A stretch of 56,767 nucleotides of DNA from Burkholderiales bacterium. Lineage in GTDB: Bacteria; Pseudomonadota; Gammaproteobacteria; Burkholderiales; SG8-39. The notes below the pieces were generated by a model. It searched no databases and was not told where the DNA came from. It saw nothing but the letters and a program-made list of their open reading frames with translations. Below are positions 34,475 to 45,982 of the stretch, piece after piece (the first letter of the stretch is position 1; the number at the start of each line of letters is the position of its first letter). The position numbers were made by a program, and so were the translations under genes. The stretch covers positions 1 to 56,767 of the forward strand of contig JACZJT010000055.1 of the NCBI GenBank assembly GCA_014860445.1, written 5' to 3'.

Positions 34475-35275
34475 TTAGCGCAAGCGCTCCTGTTCGGGAT
34501 CGACCGAATCGTCCCCGGCATCCTGCGCTTCGTCATCCGTGCCCGCAGGCTTGCGCGTGAAGCGTGCTACCACTTGTGCCAACAGAATGCCGCATTCGTA
34601 TAGCAGACACATCGGAATCGCCAGCAGAAGCTGCGAGATCACGTCCGGCGGCGTGACGATCGCGGCGATGACGAAAGCGCCTACGATCACGTAGGGACGG
34701 ATATCCTTCAGCTTTGCCACTGTGAGCACACCCGTGCGCACCAGCACCACCTGGATCAGCGGTATCTCGAACGTGATCCCGAAAGCCGCAAACATGGTCA
34801 GCACGAAACCCAGGTAGGCCTCGATATCCGGAGCCGGCGTGATGCTCTTGGGAGCGAACTGAATGATGAAATGAAACACCAGGTTGAATACCACGAAATA
34901 ACAGTAGGCAACCCCGGCCAGGAACAACAGCGTACTGCCGAACACCAGCGGCAGGGCGAGGCGCTTTTCATTCGCGTAGAGTCCCGGTGCGATGAAGCCC
35001 CAGACTTGATAGAGCACATAGGGCAGCGCGAGCATGAACGCCGCCATCAATCCGACCTTGAGCGGCACCAGAAAAGGCGTGATGACGCCGGTGGCGATCA
35101 TGTGCGTGCCTTCGGGCAGGGTGCGCATCATCGGCAGCGCCAGAAGATCGTAAATCTCGGCCAGCCCGGGCCAGAACCAGAGCAGCGTGAATATCCCTAA
35201 CACCGCGTAGATCGAGCGCAGCAAGCGGTCGCGCAACTCGACCAGATGGGAAATAAAGGTTTCCTGTCCGCTCAA
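34475..35275 (-). CDS. tatC: Sec-independent protein translocase TatC
   Basis: A 266-residue, six-TM core of the twin-arginine translocase. The conserved cytoplasmic N-terminus SHLVELRDRLLRS binds the RR signal. The Tyr/Glu-containing loop FIAPGLYANEKR and the FAAFGITFEIP segment are typical. The start is TTG at 35275 with AAGG upstream; no ATG stands at the proper N-terminus. It follows tatB by five bases. The C-terminal tail is acidic. Confidence 0.94.
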   Translation of the reverse strand: MSGQETFISHLVELRDRLLRSIYAVLGIFTLLWFWPGLAEIYDLLALPMMRTLPEGTHMIATGVITPFLVPLKVGLMAAFMLALPYVLYQVWGFIAPGLYANEKRLALPLVFGSTLLFLAGVAYCYFVVFNLVFHFIIQFAPKSITPAPDIEAYLGFVLTMFAAFGITFEIPLIQVVLVRTGVLTVAKLKDIRPYVIVGAFVIAAIVTPPDVISQLLLAIPMCLLYECGILLAQVVARFTRKPAGTDDEAQDAGDDSVDPEQERLR

Positions 35276-35280
35276 CGCAA

Positions 35281-35712
35281 TCAGGCCTTGGATGCGGTCG
35301 CCGGATCGGCTGCGGATTTGCTCTCCAGCGCCAGATCCAACTGCGGCGAGGCGGCGTGGGTGTCGCTGTCGCCGTCGGCCGGGAGCGCTTCTGTGGTGGG
35401 TTCGGGCGTACTTTCCCCGGCCCCGCTTATGCTCTTGTTAAGCGAATCCCCGGTCGCCTGCAATTCTTTCCCCACCTCGTTCACGGAGTCTTCCACCGAT
35501 TTCGCGGCATCCTGAAAAGTGGACTTGAGATCCTTCAATTCATCCAGGTTGACCTCGCGCTGAATGTCGGACTTCACGTCGTTGACGTAGCGCTGTGCGC
35601 GGCCCAGCAAAGCCCCGAGGGTGCGCGCGACCCGGGGCAGGCGCTCCGGACCGATCACGATCAGCGCCACCAGCGCAACCACTATCAACTCGGAAAAACC
35701 GATGTCAAACAT
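35281..35712 (-). CDS. tatB: Sec-independent protein translocase TatB
   Basis: A 143-residue TatB. The short N-terminal TM ([28 protein letters not shown] read in parts) with Glu8 and the GPERLP hinge is followed by an amphipathic helix and an acidic, Pro/Ala/Glu-rich tail. TatB pairs with TatC to receive RR-signal substrates such as the Rieske protein. It lies between tatA and tatC. Confidence 0.93.
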   Translation of the reverse strand: MFDIGFSELIVVALVALIVIGPERLPRVARTLGALLGRAQRYVNDVKSDIQREVNLDELKDLKSTFQDAAKSVEDSVNEVGKELQATGDSLNKSISGAGESTPEPTTEALPADGDSDTHAASPQLDLALESKSAADPATASKA

Positions 35713-35792
35713 TTCAGGGGCAGGGGGGCTGGAAAGGGGACAGGAACCAGAAGGTCGCGGGACAGGGCGCCCCGCGCCGAGTGCAACGCAGC

Positions 35793-36026
35793 TTATGAAC
35801 TCCTGGATTTTTCCTTGATTTCACCCTCGATAACGTTGCCGTCGGCTTTCTGCGTGGTGCCGGCGCCGTCGGCGGGCTTGTCGGACGTGCCTTCTTTCAT
35901 GCCTTCCTTGAAACCTCGCACCGCGCCGCCCAGGTCGGCGCCCATGTTGCGCAATTTCTTGGTGCCGAAAACCAGCATGACTATAACCAGAACGATCAGC
36001 CAGTGCCAAATGCTGAATGTACCCAT
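35793..36026 (-). CDS. tatA: Sec-independent protein translocase TatA
   Basis: A 77-residue TatA: a short TM ([15 protein letters not shown]), the [14 protein letters not shown] hinge and the amphipathic helix [14 protein letters not shown], then a polar tail. It builds the variable-size pore of the Tat system. The hinT-like gene lies 12 bp upstream, giving the order HIT-tatA-tatB-tatC. Confidence 0.95.
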   Translation of the reverse strand: MGTFSIWHWLIVLVIVMLVFGTKKLRNMGADLGGAVRGFKEGMKEGTSDKPADGAGTTQKADGNVIEGEIKEKSRSS

Positions 36027-36038
36027 TGCTCTACTCCT

Positions 36039-36386
36039 TTAACGTTTTATCATTCCGGACAGGACTTCCTTGCCGCCGATGATATGCATGTGCAAATGAT
36101 ACACCTCTTGGCGCCCGACGCGTCCTGTGTTGATGATCGTGCGCCAACCGTCGCTGCAGCCCTGCTCAACGGCCAGTTTCGAAGCCATCGCGAGCATCTT
36201 GCCCAGCAACATCTGATGGCCGAGGTCCACCTGCACGAGCGAGTCGATGTGTAGCTTCGGGATGACCATGAAATGCACCGGCGCCACCGGGTTGATGTCG
36301 TGAAACGCAAGGATGTCCTCGTCCTCGAATACCTTGTTGCACGGAATGCTGCCGGCGATGATTTTGCAGAATATGCAATCTTCCAA
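36039..36386 (-). CDS. HIT-family purine nucleotide hydrolase (HinT-like)
   Basis: A 115-residue histidine-triad protein with the catalytic HLHMHIIGG motif near the C-terminus and CIFCKIIAGSIP at the N-terminus. HinT-type enzymes hydrolyse AMP-amidates such as adenosine phosphoramidate. The start is TTG at 36386, supported by GGAGG six bases upstream; no ATG is available. It follows hisE closely, a common betaproteobacterial arrangement. Confidence 0.92.
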   Translation of the reverse strand: MEDCIFCKIIAGSIPCNKVFEDEDILAFHDINPVAPVHFMVIPKLHIDSLVQVDLGHQMLLGKMLAMASKLAVEQGCSDGWRTIINTGRVGRQEVYHLHMHIIGGKEVLSGMIKR

Positions 36387-36398
36387 TGATGCCTCCGC

Positions 36399-36743
36399 TT
36401 ACTTGCGCTCGGCTTCGACGCGCGGGCTCGCGGCCCTGGCGGCCTTCTCGTCGATTCCTGATATGCCCTCTCGGCGCCTGAGTTCGAACAGCACGTCCGT
36501 GGGGCGCAGGCCATAGTGCGACAACATGACCAGGCAGTGAAACCACAGGTCGGCGGTCTCGCCGACAATACGCAGCCGGTCCCCGTCTTTGGCCGCCATC
36601 ACCGCCTCGGTGGCCTCCTCGCCGATCTTTTTCAAAATCGCGTCTTCGCCGCGCGCGAGCAGACGCGACACATAGGATGCGTCCGCGTCGCCGCCTTTGC
36701 GCGCCTCTATCGTGTCTGCCAGCCGTTCGAGTATGTCGCTCAT
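36399..36743 (-). CDS. hisE: phosphoribosyl-ATP pyrophosphatase
   Basis: HisE (114 residues) hydrolyses phosphoribosyl-ATP to PR-AMP in histidine synthesis. The MazG-like helical core shows [14 protein letters not shown] and [15 protein letters not shown] with the Mg-binding acidic residues. It is a separate protein rather than fused to HisI, as usual in betaproteobacteria. Last his gene of the operon. Confidence 0.95.
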   Translation of the reverse strand: MSDILERLADTIEARKGGDADASYVSRLLARGEDAILKKIGEEATEAVMAAKDGDRLRIVGETADLWFHCLVMLSHYGLRPTDVLFELRRREGISGIDEKAARAASPRVEAERK

Positions 36744-36821
36744 TCTCTGTTTTCCTTGAACTCGGGAGCCCTGCCCCCTTGTATGTCCCCCTAATCGTCT
36801 GAATCTCCGGCCGCGCAGGGC

Positions 36822-37217
36822 TCAGTCAGAGCTTCCCTTTCCATATATGTCTTTCGGATCCTTGAGCACCGGGTCAGCGACGACCCAGGCGCCATCCGCA
36901 TATTTCTGGAAAAAACAATTGTGCCGGCCCGTGTGGCAGGCAATGCCGCCGACCTGCTCCACGCTGAGCAGTATGACGTCTTCGTCGCAATCCAGGCGCA
37001 ACTCGCGCACCTTCTGCACATGGCCGGATTCCTCGCCCTTGTGCCACAGTTTGCGGCGCGAGCGCGACCAATACACGGCTTCCCCGCCGGAAACGGTCCG
37101 CGCCAGGGCTTCGCGGTTCATCCAGGCGACCATCAGCACTTTGCCGCTGCCCGCGTCCTGCGCGATCGCCGGCGCCAGGCCTTTGTCGTCCCATTTAACC
37201 TTATCGAGCCAATCCAT
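36822..37217 (-). CDS. hisI: phosphoribosyl-AMP cyclohydrolase
   Basis: HisI (131 residues) opens the purine ring of PR-AMP. The zinc and Mg sites are visible in [30 protein letters not shown] and [11 protein letters not shown]-terminus [15 protein letters not shown] is typical. It lies between hisF and hisE; the 78-bp hisI-hisE gap holds nothing recognisable. Confidence 0.95.
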   Translation of the reverse strand: MDWLDKVKWDDKGLAPAIAQDAGSGKVLMVAWMNREALARTVSGGEAVYWSRSRRKLWHKGEESGHVQKVRELRLDCDEDVILLSVEQVGGIACHTGRHNCFFQKYADGAWVVADPVLKDPKDIYGKGSSD

Positions 37218-37300
37218 GTTTGCCTATGCGTTCATTTCAAAATGTGGGGTTGGACGCGCGCGGTTCGCCGCCGTCCATTCATCCGCCCCGGCCGCGCCAA

Positions 37301-38104
37301 TCACAGCCTGACTTCGATTCCCCGGGACGCCATCAGTTCCTTCGCCTGGCGCACGCTGTACTCGCCGTAGTGAAAGATGCTCGCTGCGAGCACGGCGTCG
37401 GCTCGGCCGTCCAGTATGCCCGCGGCCAGATGCTCGAGATTGCCGACCCCGCCGCTGGCGATCACGGGCACATCCACCGCATCGGCTACGGCGCGCGTCA
37501 GCGCGAGATCGAATCCGGACTTGGTGCCATCGCGGTCCATGCTGGTGAGCAGGATTTCGCCCGCGCCCAGCATCTGCATTCTACGCGCCCATTCGATCGC
37601 ATCCAAACCGGTGGGGTTGCGCCCTCCGTGGGTATACACCTCCCAGCGCGGTTCGCCACCCGCCTGTGGATCGACGCGTTTCGCGTTTCCCTTTGGATCG
37701 ACGCGTTTCGCGTCGATGGCCACCACGATGCATTGCGCGCCGTAACGGCCGGAGGCGTCCGCCACCAGCTGCGGATTCTGCACCGCGGAGGTGTTGATCG
37801 AAACCTTGTCCGCGCCCGCGTTCAGCAGCCTGCGCACGTCATCGACCTTGCGCACGCCGCCACCCACGGTGAGCGGGATGAATACCTGTGCCGCGACCGC
37901 CTCGATGATGTGCAGGATCATGTCGCGATCGTCCGAACTCGCGGTGATGTCCAGGAAAGTCAGTTCGTCGGCGCCCTGATCGTCGTAGCGGTGCGCTATT
38001 TCAACCGGGTCTCCGGCATCGCGCAATCCGACGAAATTCACGCCCTTGACCACGCGGCCGTGGGTGACATCCAGGCAGGGAATGACTCGCTTTGCTAGGC
38101 TCAT
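37301..38104 (-). CDS. hisF: imidazole glycerol phosphate synthase, cyclase subunit HisF
   Basis: HisF (267 residues), a TIM barrel, closes the imidazole ring using ammonia from HisH. Catalytic Asp residues lie in [16 protein letters not shown] and in [13 protein letters not shown]. The protein is about ten residues longer than usual (about 257) because of a tandem nine-codon duplication: AKRVDPKGN is repeated as AKRVDPQAG between strand 5 and the [14 protein letters not shown] loop. The frame is intact. The insert lies in a loop by the phosphate site, so effects are probably mild. Confidence 0.95.
   Translation of the reverse strand: MSLAKRVIPCLDVTHGRVVKGVNFVGLRDAGDPVEIAHRYDDQGADELTFLDITASSDDRDMILHIIEAVAAQVFIPLTVGGGVRKVDDVRRLLNAGADKVSINTSAVQNPQLVADASGRYGAQCIVVAIDAKRVDPKGNAKRVDPQAGGEPRWEVYTHGGRNPTGLDAIEWARRMQMLGAGEILLTSMDRDGTKSGFDLALTRAVADAVDVPVIASGGVGNLEHLAAGILDGRADAVLAASIFHYGEYSVRQAKELMASRGIEVRL
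37667..37713. repeat. 27-bp tandem duplication inside hisF
   Basis: The 20-base unit TGGATCGACGCGTTTCGCGT occurs at 37667-37686 and again, identical, at 37694-37713. The period is 27 bp, exactly nine codons. It keeps the hisF frame open. Confidence 0.9.
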
Positions 38105-38147
38105 GCGGCAGGAGGTGGAACGCGGGCGCCGAATACCGCCGCGGCGC

Positions 38148-38912
38148 TCAGGCTTCTCCCTTCTCCTTTTTTCCCGGGCTCAATTTGTCCGCCATCGCCT
38201 GTGCCTTCTTGAAGTCCACCGTTCCCTGATAGATCGCACGTCCGGTAATGACCCCGGATATGCCCTCGGACTCGATATTGCACAATGCTTTGACGTCGTT
38301 GAGATTGGTCAGCCCGCCGCTCGCGATCACGGGCACGACCAGTTCGCTCGCGAGCTTGATGGTGGCTTCGATGTTGACCCCGCTGAGCATGCCGTCGCGG
38401 CCGATGTCCGTATAGATGACGGCTTCCACGCCATAATCCTGGAACTTGCGCGCCAGATCGATCACGTCGTGACCGGTCATTTTGGACCATCCCTCCACCG
38501 CGACCTTGCCATCCTTGGCGTCCAGACCGACGATGATGTGGCCGGAAAACGCCGTGCAGGCATCCTGCAGGAATCCGGGATTTTTCACCGCCGCCGTGCC
38601 GATAATGACATAGCTGATGCCATCGTCGAGATAGCGCTCGACGGTGTCCAGGTCGCGGATGCCCCCGCCGAGTTGTATGGGTATCCTGCCGTCGATCACG
38701 CGCACGATATCCTTGATCACGCTCTCGTTCCTGGGTTTGCCCGCCACCGCTCCGTTCAGATCGACCAGATGCAGCCGGCGCGCGCCCTGCTCCAGCCAGT
38801 GCGCAGCCACGGCCGCCGGATCGTCGGAGAACACGGTTTCCTTGCCCATGTCACCCTGTTCGAGGCGCACTGCGCGCCCTTCCTTGATATCGATCGCGGG
38901 GATGATAAGCAT
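38148..38912 (-). CDS. hisA: phosphoribosylformimino-AICAR-phosphate isomerase HisA
   Basis: HisA (254 residues) isomerises ProFAR to PRFAR. It is a TIM barrel with catalytic Asp in [15 protein letters not shown] and in [28 protein letters not shown] forms the C-terminal phosphate site. It sits between hisH and hisF in the usual order. Confidence 0.96.
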   Translation of the reverse strand: MLIIPAIDIKEGRAVRLEQGDMGKETVFSDDPAAVAAHWLEQGARRLHLVDLNGAVAGKPRNESVIKDIVRVIDGRIPIQLGGGIRDLDTVERYLDDGISYVIIGTAAVKNPGFLQDACTAFSGHIIVGLDAKDGKVAVEGWSKMTGHDVIDLARKFQDYGVEAVIYTDIGRDGMLSGVNIEATIKLASELVVPVIASGGLTNLNDVKALCNIESEGISGVITGRAIYQGTVDFKKAQAMADKLSPGKKEKGEA

Positions 38913-38964
38913 ATGTCGTTCCGGCTATGGTGAACTAGGGTGAAAAAGGGCGAATGAAATGGGC

Positions 38965-39603
38965 CTAGGGTTTCCAGGTTACGAAATTGGCGAGCAAGGC
39001 AAGGCCGGCGGACTGGCTTTTCTCGGGATGGAATTGCACGGCGAAAATATTATCCTGCGCCACGGCGCAGGTAAAGGGGAAACCGTAGATGCTGTATCCG
39101 GCGACCAGTTCCGGTTTGCCCGCTTCGACGTAAAAACTGTGCACGAAATAATAGCGGTTGGCGTCGGCAATGCCGCGCCATAGTACGTGCGCTTCAGTCT
39201 GCATGACCTCGTTCCAGCCCATGTGCGGCACCTTGAGCTTGGCGCCTAGCGCATCTTTCATCGCTTCGGGCGGAAAACGCCGTACCTGGCCGGGGAAAAT
39301 ACCCAAACCCGGCGTGTCGCCTTCTTCGCTGCGTTCGAACAGCATTTGCAATCCGATGCAGATGCCGAGAAAGGGCTTGCTGCGCGCCGCCTCCAGCACC
39401 GCCGGACGCAAGCCCCGCGCATCCATTTCTCGCATGCAATCGGGCATCGCGCCCTGGCCGGGAAACACGACGCGATCGGCTTCGCGCACCAGCGCGGGGT
39501 CCGAGGTAACCCGCACCTGCGCATCCGGCGCGACGTGCTCCAGCGCCTTGGACACCGAGCGCAGGTTACCCATGCCATAGTCAATTACTGCGATTGAGGT
39601 CAT
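38965..39603 (-). CDS. hisH: imidazole glycerol phosphate synthase, glutaminase subunit HisH
   Basis: HisH (212 residues), a class I glutamine amidotransferase. The nucleophile Cys lies in PFLGICIGLQMLFE, and the His/Glu pair in AVQFHPEKSQSAG. YGMGNLRSVSKAL at the N-terminus is typical. It feeds ammonia to HisF. Confidence 0.95.
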   Translation of the reverse strand: MTSIAVIDYGMGNLRSVSKALEHVAPDAQVRVTSDPALVREADRVVFPGQGAMPDCMREMDARGLRPAVLEAARSKPFLGICIGLQMLFERSEEGDTPGLGIFPGQVRRFPPEAMKDALGAKLKVPHMGWNEVMQTEAHVLWRGIADANRYYFVHSFYVEAGKPELVAGYSIYGFPFTCAVAQDNIFAVQFHPEKSQSAGLALLANFVTWKP

Positions 39604-39722
39604 TGCCTGTGCAATTGGACAGTGAAAATTGAAAAGGTTTCCTGCGGCGGCTGGCCACCCGGGGTACGCGTGCTCCCATTCCTGGCACGCCGGCCCCGGT
39701 GCTTCCCGTCAAACGCGTGAAA

Positions 39723-40310
39723 TCACAGGCTGCCTTTGGTGGATGGAATCGTTCCCGCTGCGCGCGGGTCCGGCTCGGCGGCCATGCGCAGCGCACGTCC
39801 GAAGGCCTTGAACACCGTCTCGCACTGGTGGTGAGCGTTGTCTCCACGCAGATTGTCGATGTGCAGGCTCACCTGCGCGTGATTGACGAAGCCCTGGAAA
39901 AATTCGTGCACCAGGTCGACGTCGAACTCGCCGATCCAGGCACGGCTGAACTTGAGCTGGTACTCGAGTCCGGGGCGACCCGAAAAATCGATCACCACGC
40001 GCGACAGCGCCTCATCCAGCGGCACGTATGCGTGTCCGTAGCGGCGCAGGCCGCGCTTGTCGCCGACCGCGGCGGCCACCGCCTGTCCAAGCGCGATGCC
40101 GACATCCTCCACCGTGTGGTGGCCGTCGATGTGCAGGTCGCCTTTGGCGGCAATCTCCAGATCGATCATGCCGTGACGCGCAACCTGGTCCAGCATATGG
40201 TCGAGAAACGGCAGGCCGGTGTCGAGTTTCGACGACCCGACGCCATCCAGGTTCAGGCTTACGCTGATCTGGGTTTCGCTGGTCTTGCGGGTGACAGAGG
40301 CGGTGCGCAT
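39723..40310 (-). CDS. hisB: imidazoleglycerol-phosphate dehydratase HisB (monofunctional)
   Basis: HisB (195 residues) dehydrates imidazole glycerol phosphate. Two Mn-binding motifs are visible: [10 protein letters not shown] with [11 protein letters not shown], and the second near [12 protein letters not shown] with GDNAHHQCE. It has no phosphatase domain, so histidinol phosphatase must be encoded elsewhere. It lies between hisC and hisH with spacers of about 120 bp on both sides that show nothing recognisable. Confidence 0.95.
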   Translation of the reverse strand: MRTASVTRKTSETQISVSLNLDGVGSSKLDTGLPFLDHMLDQVARHGMIDLEIAAKGDLHIDGHHTVEDVGIALGQAVAAAVGDKRGLRRYGHAYVPLDEALSRVVIDFSGRPGLEYQLKFSRAWIGEFDVDLVHEFFQGFVNHAQVSLHIDNLRGDNAHHQCETVFKAFGRALRMAAEPDPRAAGTIPSTKGSL

Positions 40311-40430
40311 AAACGTTCAGTTGATTCAGTCGATTTTGGCACCGGGTAAGGCCGGCATCCATCGCATTCTAACCCAGCGCGACACGCGGGCAAACCAGCG
40401 CAGAGGGCGGCCGTTCGGGGCCGCAACCGT

Positions 40431-41492
40431 CTACACCAATATCGTCCTCAGCGCCTCGATCAAGGCCTCGCATTGCGCGTCCGTCCCGACGGTGATGCGC
40501 AGGAACTGTGCGATGCGCTGCGGCGTGCCAAAGTGCCGCACGAGGACGCCACGCTCGCGCAGTTTGGCGGCGAGTTCGGCGCCGTCGTGCCCGGGATGGC
40601 GCGCAAACACGAAATTGGCGGCGGAAGGCAGCACCTCGAAACCCAGGGACGCGAGATCGTTCGCCATGCGCGTCCGGGTCGCGACCACTTTGGCGCAACT
40701 GCGTTCGAAGTATGCGCGATCCTCCAGCGCCGCGGCTGCGCCTGCCTGCGCAAAGCGTCCCAAGGGGTAGGAGTTGAAGCTGTCCTTGACCCGGACCAGG
40801 GCCTCGATCAACCCGGCGTCCCCGAGCGCGTAGCCCACGCGCAACCCGGCGAGCGAGCGCGATTTGGATAAGGTATGCACGACCAGCAGCTGCGGGTAAC
40901 GCGAAATCAAACCGACGGCCGACTCCGCGCCATAGTCCACGTAGGCCTCGTCGATCACCACCACGGATGCGGCGTTCGCCTGCAGCAGGCGCTCGATCTC
41001 CCCGAGCGCAAGCGGCCGGCCGGTAGGCGCGTTCGGATTTGGAAAAACGATGCCGCCGTTCGGCTTCATGTAGTCGTCCACGCGGATCTCGAACGACTCG
41101 GTCAGCGGCACCTGCTTGTACGCAATGCCGTACAGGGCGCAGTACACCGGATAGAAACTGTAGCTGATATCCGGAAATAAAACGGGCTTGTCGTGCTTGA
41201 GCAGTGCAAGGAAGGTGTGCGCCAGCACCTCGTCGGAGCCGTTACCGACGAACACCTGCGCGGGTTTCAGCTTGTGAAACGCCGCGATGGACTCCCTCAG
41301 GCCGTCGCAGCCCGGATCCGGATAAAGGCGCAGGCTGTCTCCCACTTCGGCGCGCAGGGCGGCCAGCACCCGCGGGCTCGGACCGTAGGGGCTTTCGTTG
41401 GTATTGAGCTTGATCAGGTTGGGCAGTTTGGGTTGTTCGCCCGGCACGTAGGGCGTCAGGCCGTTCACGACGGTACTCCAGTAGCGGCTCAT
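40431..41492 (-). CDS. hisC: histidinol-phosphate aminotransferase HisC
   Basis: HisC (353 residues), a fold type I PLP enzyme. The PLP Lys lies in [19 protein letters not shown], with [10 protein letters not shown] and the Asp-Tyr pair of [23 protein letters not shown] near residue 30 is typical of the family. It transfers an amino group from glutamate to imidazole acetol phosphate. Confidence 0.95.
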   Translation of the reverse strand: MSRYWSTVVNGLTPYVPGEQPKLPNLIKLNTNESPYGPSPRVLAALRAEVGDSLRLYPDPGCDGLRESIAAFHKLKPAQVFVGNGSDEVLAHTFLALLKHDKPVLFPDISYSFYPVYCALYGIAYKQVPLTESFEIRVDDYMKPNGGIVFPNPNAPTGRPLALGEIERLLQANAASVVVIDEAYVDYGAESAVGLISRYPQLLVVHTLSKSRSLAGLRVGYALGDAGLIEALVRVKDSFNSYPLGRFAQAGAAAALEDRAYFERSCAKVVATRTRMANDLASLGFEVLPSAANFVFARHPGHDGAELAAKLRERGVLVRHFGTPQRIAQFLRITVGTDAQCEALIEALRTILV

Positions 41493-41513
41493 AAGCGCAC
41501 CTTGATTGACATG

Positions 41514-42818
41514 TCAGGGCTGGCGCAGCCGGTAGCCGGCCGAGCGGGCATGCGCCGACAGGCCCTCACCCTCCGCGAGGGTGACGGCAATCCGGCCCAG
41601 GGTCTGCGCGCCTTCCGCGGACACCTGGATCAGGCTGGAGCGCTTCTGGAAGTCATACACCCCCAGCGGCGAGGAAAAACGCGCGCTGCGCGATGTGGGC
41701 AACACATGGTTGGGCCCTGCGCAGTAATCGCCGATGGCCTCGGAACTGTACCCGCCCATGAATATCGCGCCGGCATGGCGTATTCGGGCTACGAGTTTCT
41801 CCGGTTCGGCCACCGCCAGCTCCAGGTGCTCCGGGGCGATGCGATTGGCGATGGCGCAGGCCTCTTCCAGGCTGCGCACTTCGATCAATGCTCCCCTGGC
41901 CTTGAGCGACGCGGCGATGACCCCGCGCCGCGGCATCTGCGGCAGCAATCTCGCGATGCTTTCCGCCACCGATTCGATGTAAGCCGCGTCCGGGCAAATC
42001 AATATGGACTGCGCCACCTCGTCGTGCTCCGCCTGCGAAAAAAGATCCATCGCGATCCAGTCCGCGGGCACCGACCCGTCGCAGATCACCAGGATCTCCG
42101 AGGGTCCGGCCACCATGTCGATCCCGACTACGCCGAACACGCGCCGCTTGGCCGCGGCGACATAGGCGTTGCCGGGTCCGACGATCTTGTCCACCTGGGC
42201 GATGGTTTCGGTGCCGTAGGCCAGCGCGCCCACGGCCTGTGCCCCGCCGATGGTGAATACCCGGTCCACGCCGGCGATGGCCGCCGCGGCCATGACCAGT
42301 TCGTTCCGTTCGCCGCGCGGCGTCGGCACCACCATGACGAGTTCGGACACGCCGGCGACTTTCGCGGGCAGCGCGTTCATCAGCACCGAGGAAGGGTAGG
42401 CCGCCTTGCCGCCCGGCACATAAAGACCGACGCGATCGATCGGCGTCACCTGCTGGCCGAGCACCGTGCCGTCTGCCTCTTTGTACTGCCAGGACTGCGC
42501 GACTTGCTTTTCGTGGTAGGTGCGCACACGCAGCGCCGCCTGCTCGAGGGCTTCGCGCTGCGCACCCGGCAGCCCGTCGCGGGCGCGCACGAGCCGTTCG
42601 CGCGGCAGTTCGAGCTCGGCAAGCGTCGCGGCCGTCACCCCGTCGAAGCGCGCCGTGTATTCGAGCACCGCTGCGTCGCCGCGTTTCTTCACTGCGGCCA
42701 GGATTTCAGCCACGGTCGCATCGACCGAATCGTCCTGGGCCGCATCGAATGCGGTCAAACGCGCAAGCCGTGCGTCGAAATCCGCCTCCCGCGTTGAGAG
42801 GCGCGCGATATCAGCCAT
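41514..42818 (-). CDS. hisD: histidinol dehydrogenase HisD
   Basis: HisD (434 residues), a zinc enzyme that oxidises histidinol to histidine in two NAD-dependent steps. Landmarks are [49 protein letters not shown] and the catalytic SQAEHDE. ATG 42818 begins the family N-terminus and overlaps the end of hisG by 8 bases. Confidence 0.96.
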   Translation of the reverse strand: MADIARLSTREADFDARLARLTAFDAAQDDSVDATVAEILAAVKKRGDAAVLEYTARFDGVTAATLAELELPRERLVRARDGLPGAQREALEQAALRVRTYHEKQVAQSWQYKEADGTVLGQQVTPIDRVGLYVPGGKAAYPSSVLMNALPAKVAGVSELVMVVPTPRGERNELVMAAAAIAGVDRVFTIGGAQAVGALAYGTETIAQVDKIVGPGNAYVAAAKRRVFGVVGIDMVAGPSEILVICDGSVPADWIAMDLFSQAEHDEVAQSILICPDAAYIESVAESIARLLPQMPRRGVIAASLKARGALIEVRSLEEACAIANRIAPEHLELAVAEPEKLVARIRHAGAIFMGGYSSEAIGDYCAGPNHVLPTSRSARFSSPLGVYDFQKRSSLIQVSAEGAQTLGRIAVTLAEGEGLSAHARSAGYRLRQP

Positions 42819-43467
42819 TGCGCGTCCCCCCGGTTGCGGCGGCAAACGCGTCGATGAGCGGTTGTATCGTCGCGCGCTTGAGCTTCAACGCCGCCACATT
42901 GACGATCAGGCGTGCCGAGATCGGTACGATCTCCTCGACCGCGCAAAGATGATTGGCCTTCAGCGTATTGCCGCTGGACACCAGATCGACGATGGCGTCG
43001 GCAAGCCCCACCAGCGGGGCAAGTTCCATCGACCCATACAGCTTGATCAGATCGACGTGCACGCCCTTGGCGGCAAAATGCTCGCGCGCGGTTTGCACGT
43101 ACTTCGTTGCAACACGCAGCCTCGCGCCCTGCTTCACCGCGCGCGCGTAATCGAAGCCCTGCGGCACGGCCACCATCAGACGACAGGCGGCGATGCCGAG
43201 GTCCAGCGGCTGATACAGGCCCTCGCCGCCATGCTCCAGCAGCACGTCCTTGCCGGCGATGCCGAGGTCGGCCGCGCCATACTGCACATAGGTCGGGGTA
43301 TCCGAGGCGCGCACGATGATCAGGCGCACCCCGGGCCGGCTGGTGGCGATGATCAGCTTGCGCGAGGTTTCCGGATCGTCGCGCGGCAGTACGCCTGCCG
43401 CCTTCAGCAACGGCAGGGTTTCCTCGAATATCCGGCCCTTGGAAAGGGCGATGGTGATCTGGGACAC
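42811..43467 (-). CDS. hisG: ATP phosphoribosyltransferase HisG, short form
   Basis: HisG (218 residues), the first and rate-limiting enzyme of histidine synthesis. The start is GTG at 43467 ([16 protein letters not shown]). The PRPP site reads [17 protein letters not shown]. It lacks the C-terminal regulatory domain of long HisG, so it should need HisZ, which is not in the window. In many betaproteobacteria hisZ lies near purA/hflX. It is preceded by murA. Confidence 0.94.
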   Translation of the reverse strand: MSQITIALSKGRIFEETLPLLKAAGVLPRDDPETSRKLIIATSRPGVRLIIVRASDTPTYVQYGAADLGIAGKDVLLEHGGEGLYQPLDLGIAACRLMVAVPQGFDYARAVKQGARLRVATKYVQTAREHFAAKGVHVDLIKLYGSMELAPLVGLADAIVDLVSSGNTLKANHLCAVEEIVPISARLIVNVAALKLKRATIQPLIDAFAAATGGTRNG

Positions 43468-43522
43468 GGCGATACCTGATCGAAAAACCGATTTTACCGC
43501 GTACTCCGCGCCGAGCGCGCCT

Positions 43523-44800
<1,278 letters not shown>

Positions 44801-45052
44801 TCACGCCTTTCCTTCGGACTGATCGCGCCACTCCTCGGGCGTGAGTGTCTGCATCGAAAGTGCGTGCACCTCTTCGCGCATGCGCTCACCCAGCGCTTTA
44901 TAGACCCGTTGATGCCGCTGCACCCGGTTCTTGCCGCTGAATTCGGCTGAGACGATCAGCGCCTGAAAATGCTGGCCGTCGCCGGCGAGTTCGATATGTT
45001 CGCATGGCAGGCCTTGCTCGATGTAAGTCTTGACTTCTTCTGGAGTAAGCAT
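44801..45052 (-). CDS. ibaG: BolA/IbaG-family protein
   Basis: An 83-residue BolA-like protein. The central HFQALIVSAEFSGKNRVQRHQRVYKAL has the class II (IbaG/YrbA) signature, and Cys17 plus His residues are positioned for Fe-S binding with monothiol glutaredoxins. It lies 24 bp before murA in the same order as in E. coli (mla-ibaG-murA). A palindrome-rich spacer separates it from the exporter genes. Confidence 0.92.
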   Translation of the reverse strand: MLTPEEVKTYIEQGLPCEHIELAGDGQHFQALIVSAEFSGKNRVQRHQRVYKALGERMREEVHALSMQTLTPEEWRDQSEGKA

Positions 45053-45067
45053 GTTCGCCCTTTCAAA

Positions 45068-45178
45068 AGTTCATTATTGGCAACGGGTTTAGTGTTCATT
45101 ACAAAATGAGGGGAGATCTCCCCTCACACTCCCCTATGTTTGCCGTTGCAAAATTCATTTTGCAACGGGTTCTTAGTG
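45068..45178. repeat. palindrome-rich spacer with imperfect direct repeats
   Basis: The ibaG-exporter spacer holds GAGGGGAGATCTCCCCTC (45108-45125, a perfect 18-base palindrome followed on the minus strand by ATTTTG, terminator-like) and a 12-pair stem at 45143-45168 (arms CCGTTGCAAAAT and ATTTTGCAACGG). Two imperfect copies of TTCATT..TTG(G)CAACGGGTT..AGTG lie at 45070-45094 and 45155-45178. The second copy overlaps the permease stop codon. Confidence 0.6.
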
Positions 45179-45928
45179 ACGCAGTTTATAGCCGCGCTTC
45201 AGCAAGGCGAGCGCAACAGCTGTAAACACCAGCAAATTGAGCAGCGCCACCGCCAGACTCATTGCAGGATTGATGTCGGACACGCCGAAAAAACCATAGC
45301 GAAATCCGTCGATCATGTAGAAAAAGGGGTTGAACCGCGACAATTCCTGCCAGAACGCGGGCAGCGAGTGGATCGAGTAGAACACGCCTGACAGGAAGGT
45401 AAGCGGCATGATGAAAAAACTCTGAAACGCCGCCACCTGGTCGAACTTGTCCGCCCAGATCCCTGCGATCAGTCCCAGTGCCCCCAGGATGGCGCTGCCA
45501 ACCAGCGCAAAGGCCAGGATCCACAGCGGATGCGCGAAAGACAGGCTGACGAAGCCCAGCGACACGAGCAGCACCCCGGCCCCCACGGCCACGCCGCGCA
45601 CAACCGAAGCGAGCACGTAGGCAGCGAAGAAATCCCAATACGACAGGGGCGGCAGCAGCATGAAAATGACATTGCCGGTCACTTTGGACTGGATCAGGCT
45701 GGAGGAACTGTTGGCAAACGAATTTTGCAGCACAGCCATCATCACCAGACCCGGCACCAGGAACGCCGCGTAAGCCACCTCGCCATAGACCGGCGCGCGT
45801 CCCTGCATCACATGCGAAAAGATGAGCAGGTACAGGAGCGTGGTCAGTACCGGCGCTGCGACGGTCTGAAACGCCACCTTCCAGAAGCGCAGCATTTCCT
45901 TGTACAGCAAGGTGCTGAAGCCGGACAT
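45173..45928 (-). CDS. ABC-2 type exporter permease (YadH-like)
   Basis: A 251-residue, six-TM ABC-2 permease. It begins GFSTLLYKEMLRFWKVAFQT, with GLVMMAVLQNSFANSSSSL and the late FLSGVFYSIHSLP motif of this family. It pairs with the ATPase gene just upstream (about 55 bp away). YadGH-type exporters have no proven substrate; the setting between mla and ibaG/murA hints at cell-envelope work. Confidence 0.9.
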   Translation of the reverse strand: MSGFSTLLYKEMLRFWKVAFQTVAAPVLTTLLYLLIFSHVMQGRAPVYGEVAYAAFLVPGLVMMAVLQNSFANSSSSLIQSKVTGNVIFMLLPPLSYWDFFAAYVLASVVRGVAVGAGVLLVSLGFVSLSFAHPLWILAFALVGSAILGALGLIAGIWADKFDQVAAFQSFFIMPLTFLSGVFYSIHSLPAFWQELSRFNPFFYMIDGFRYGFFGVSDINPAMSLAVALLNLLVFTAVALALLKRGYKLRH

Positions 45929-45982
45929 GGAAATCAGTTCCTGGAGAGTGTATGAACAGGCGTCGACATAACGATGGCCCGG

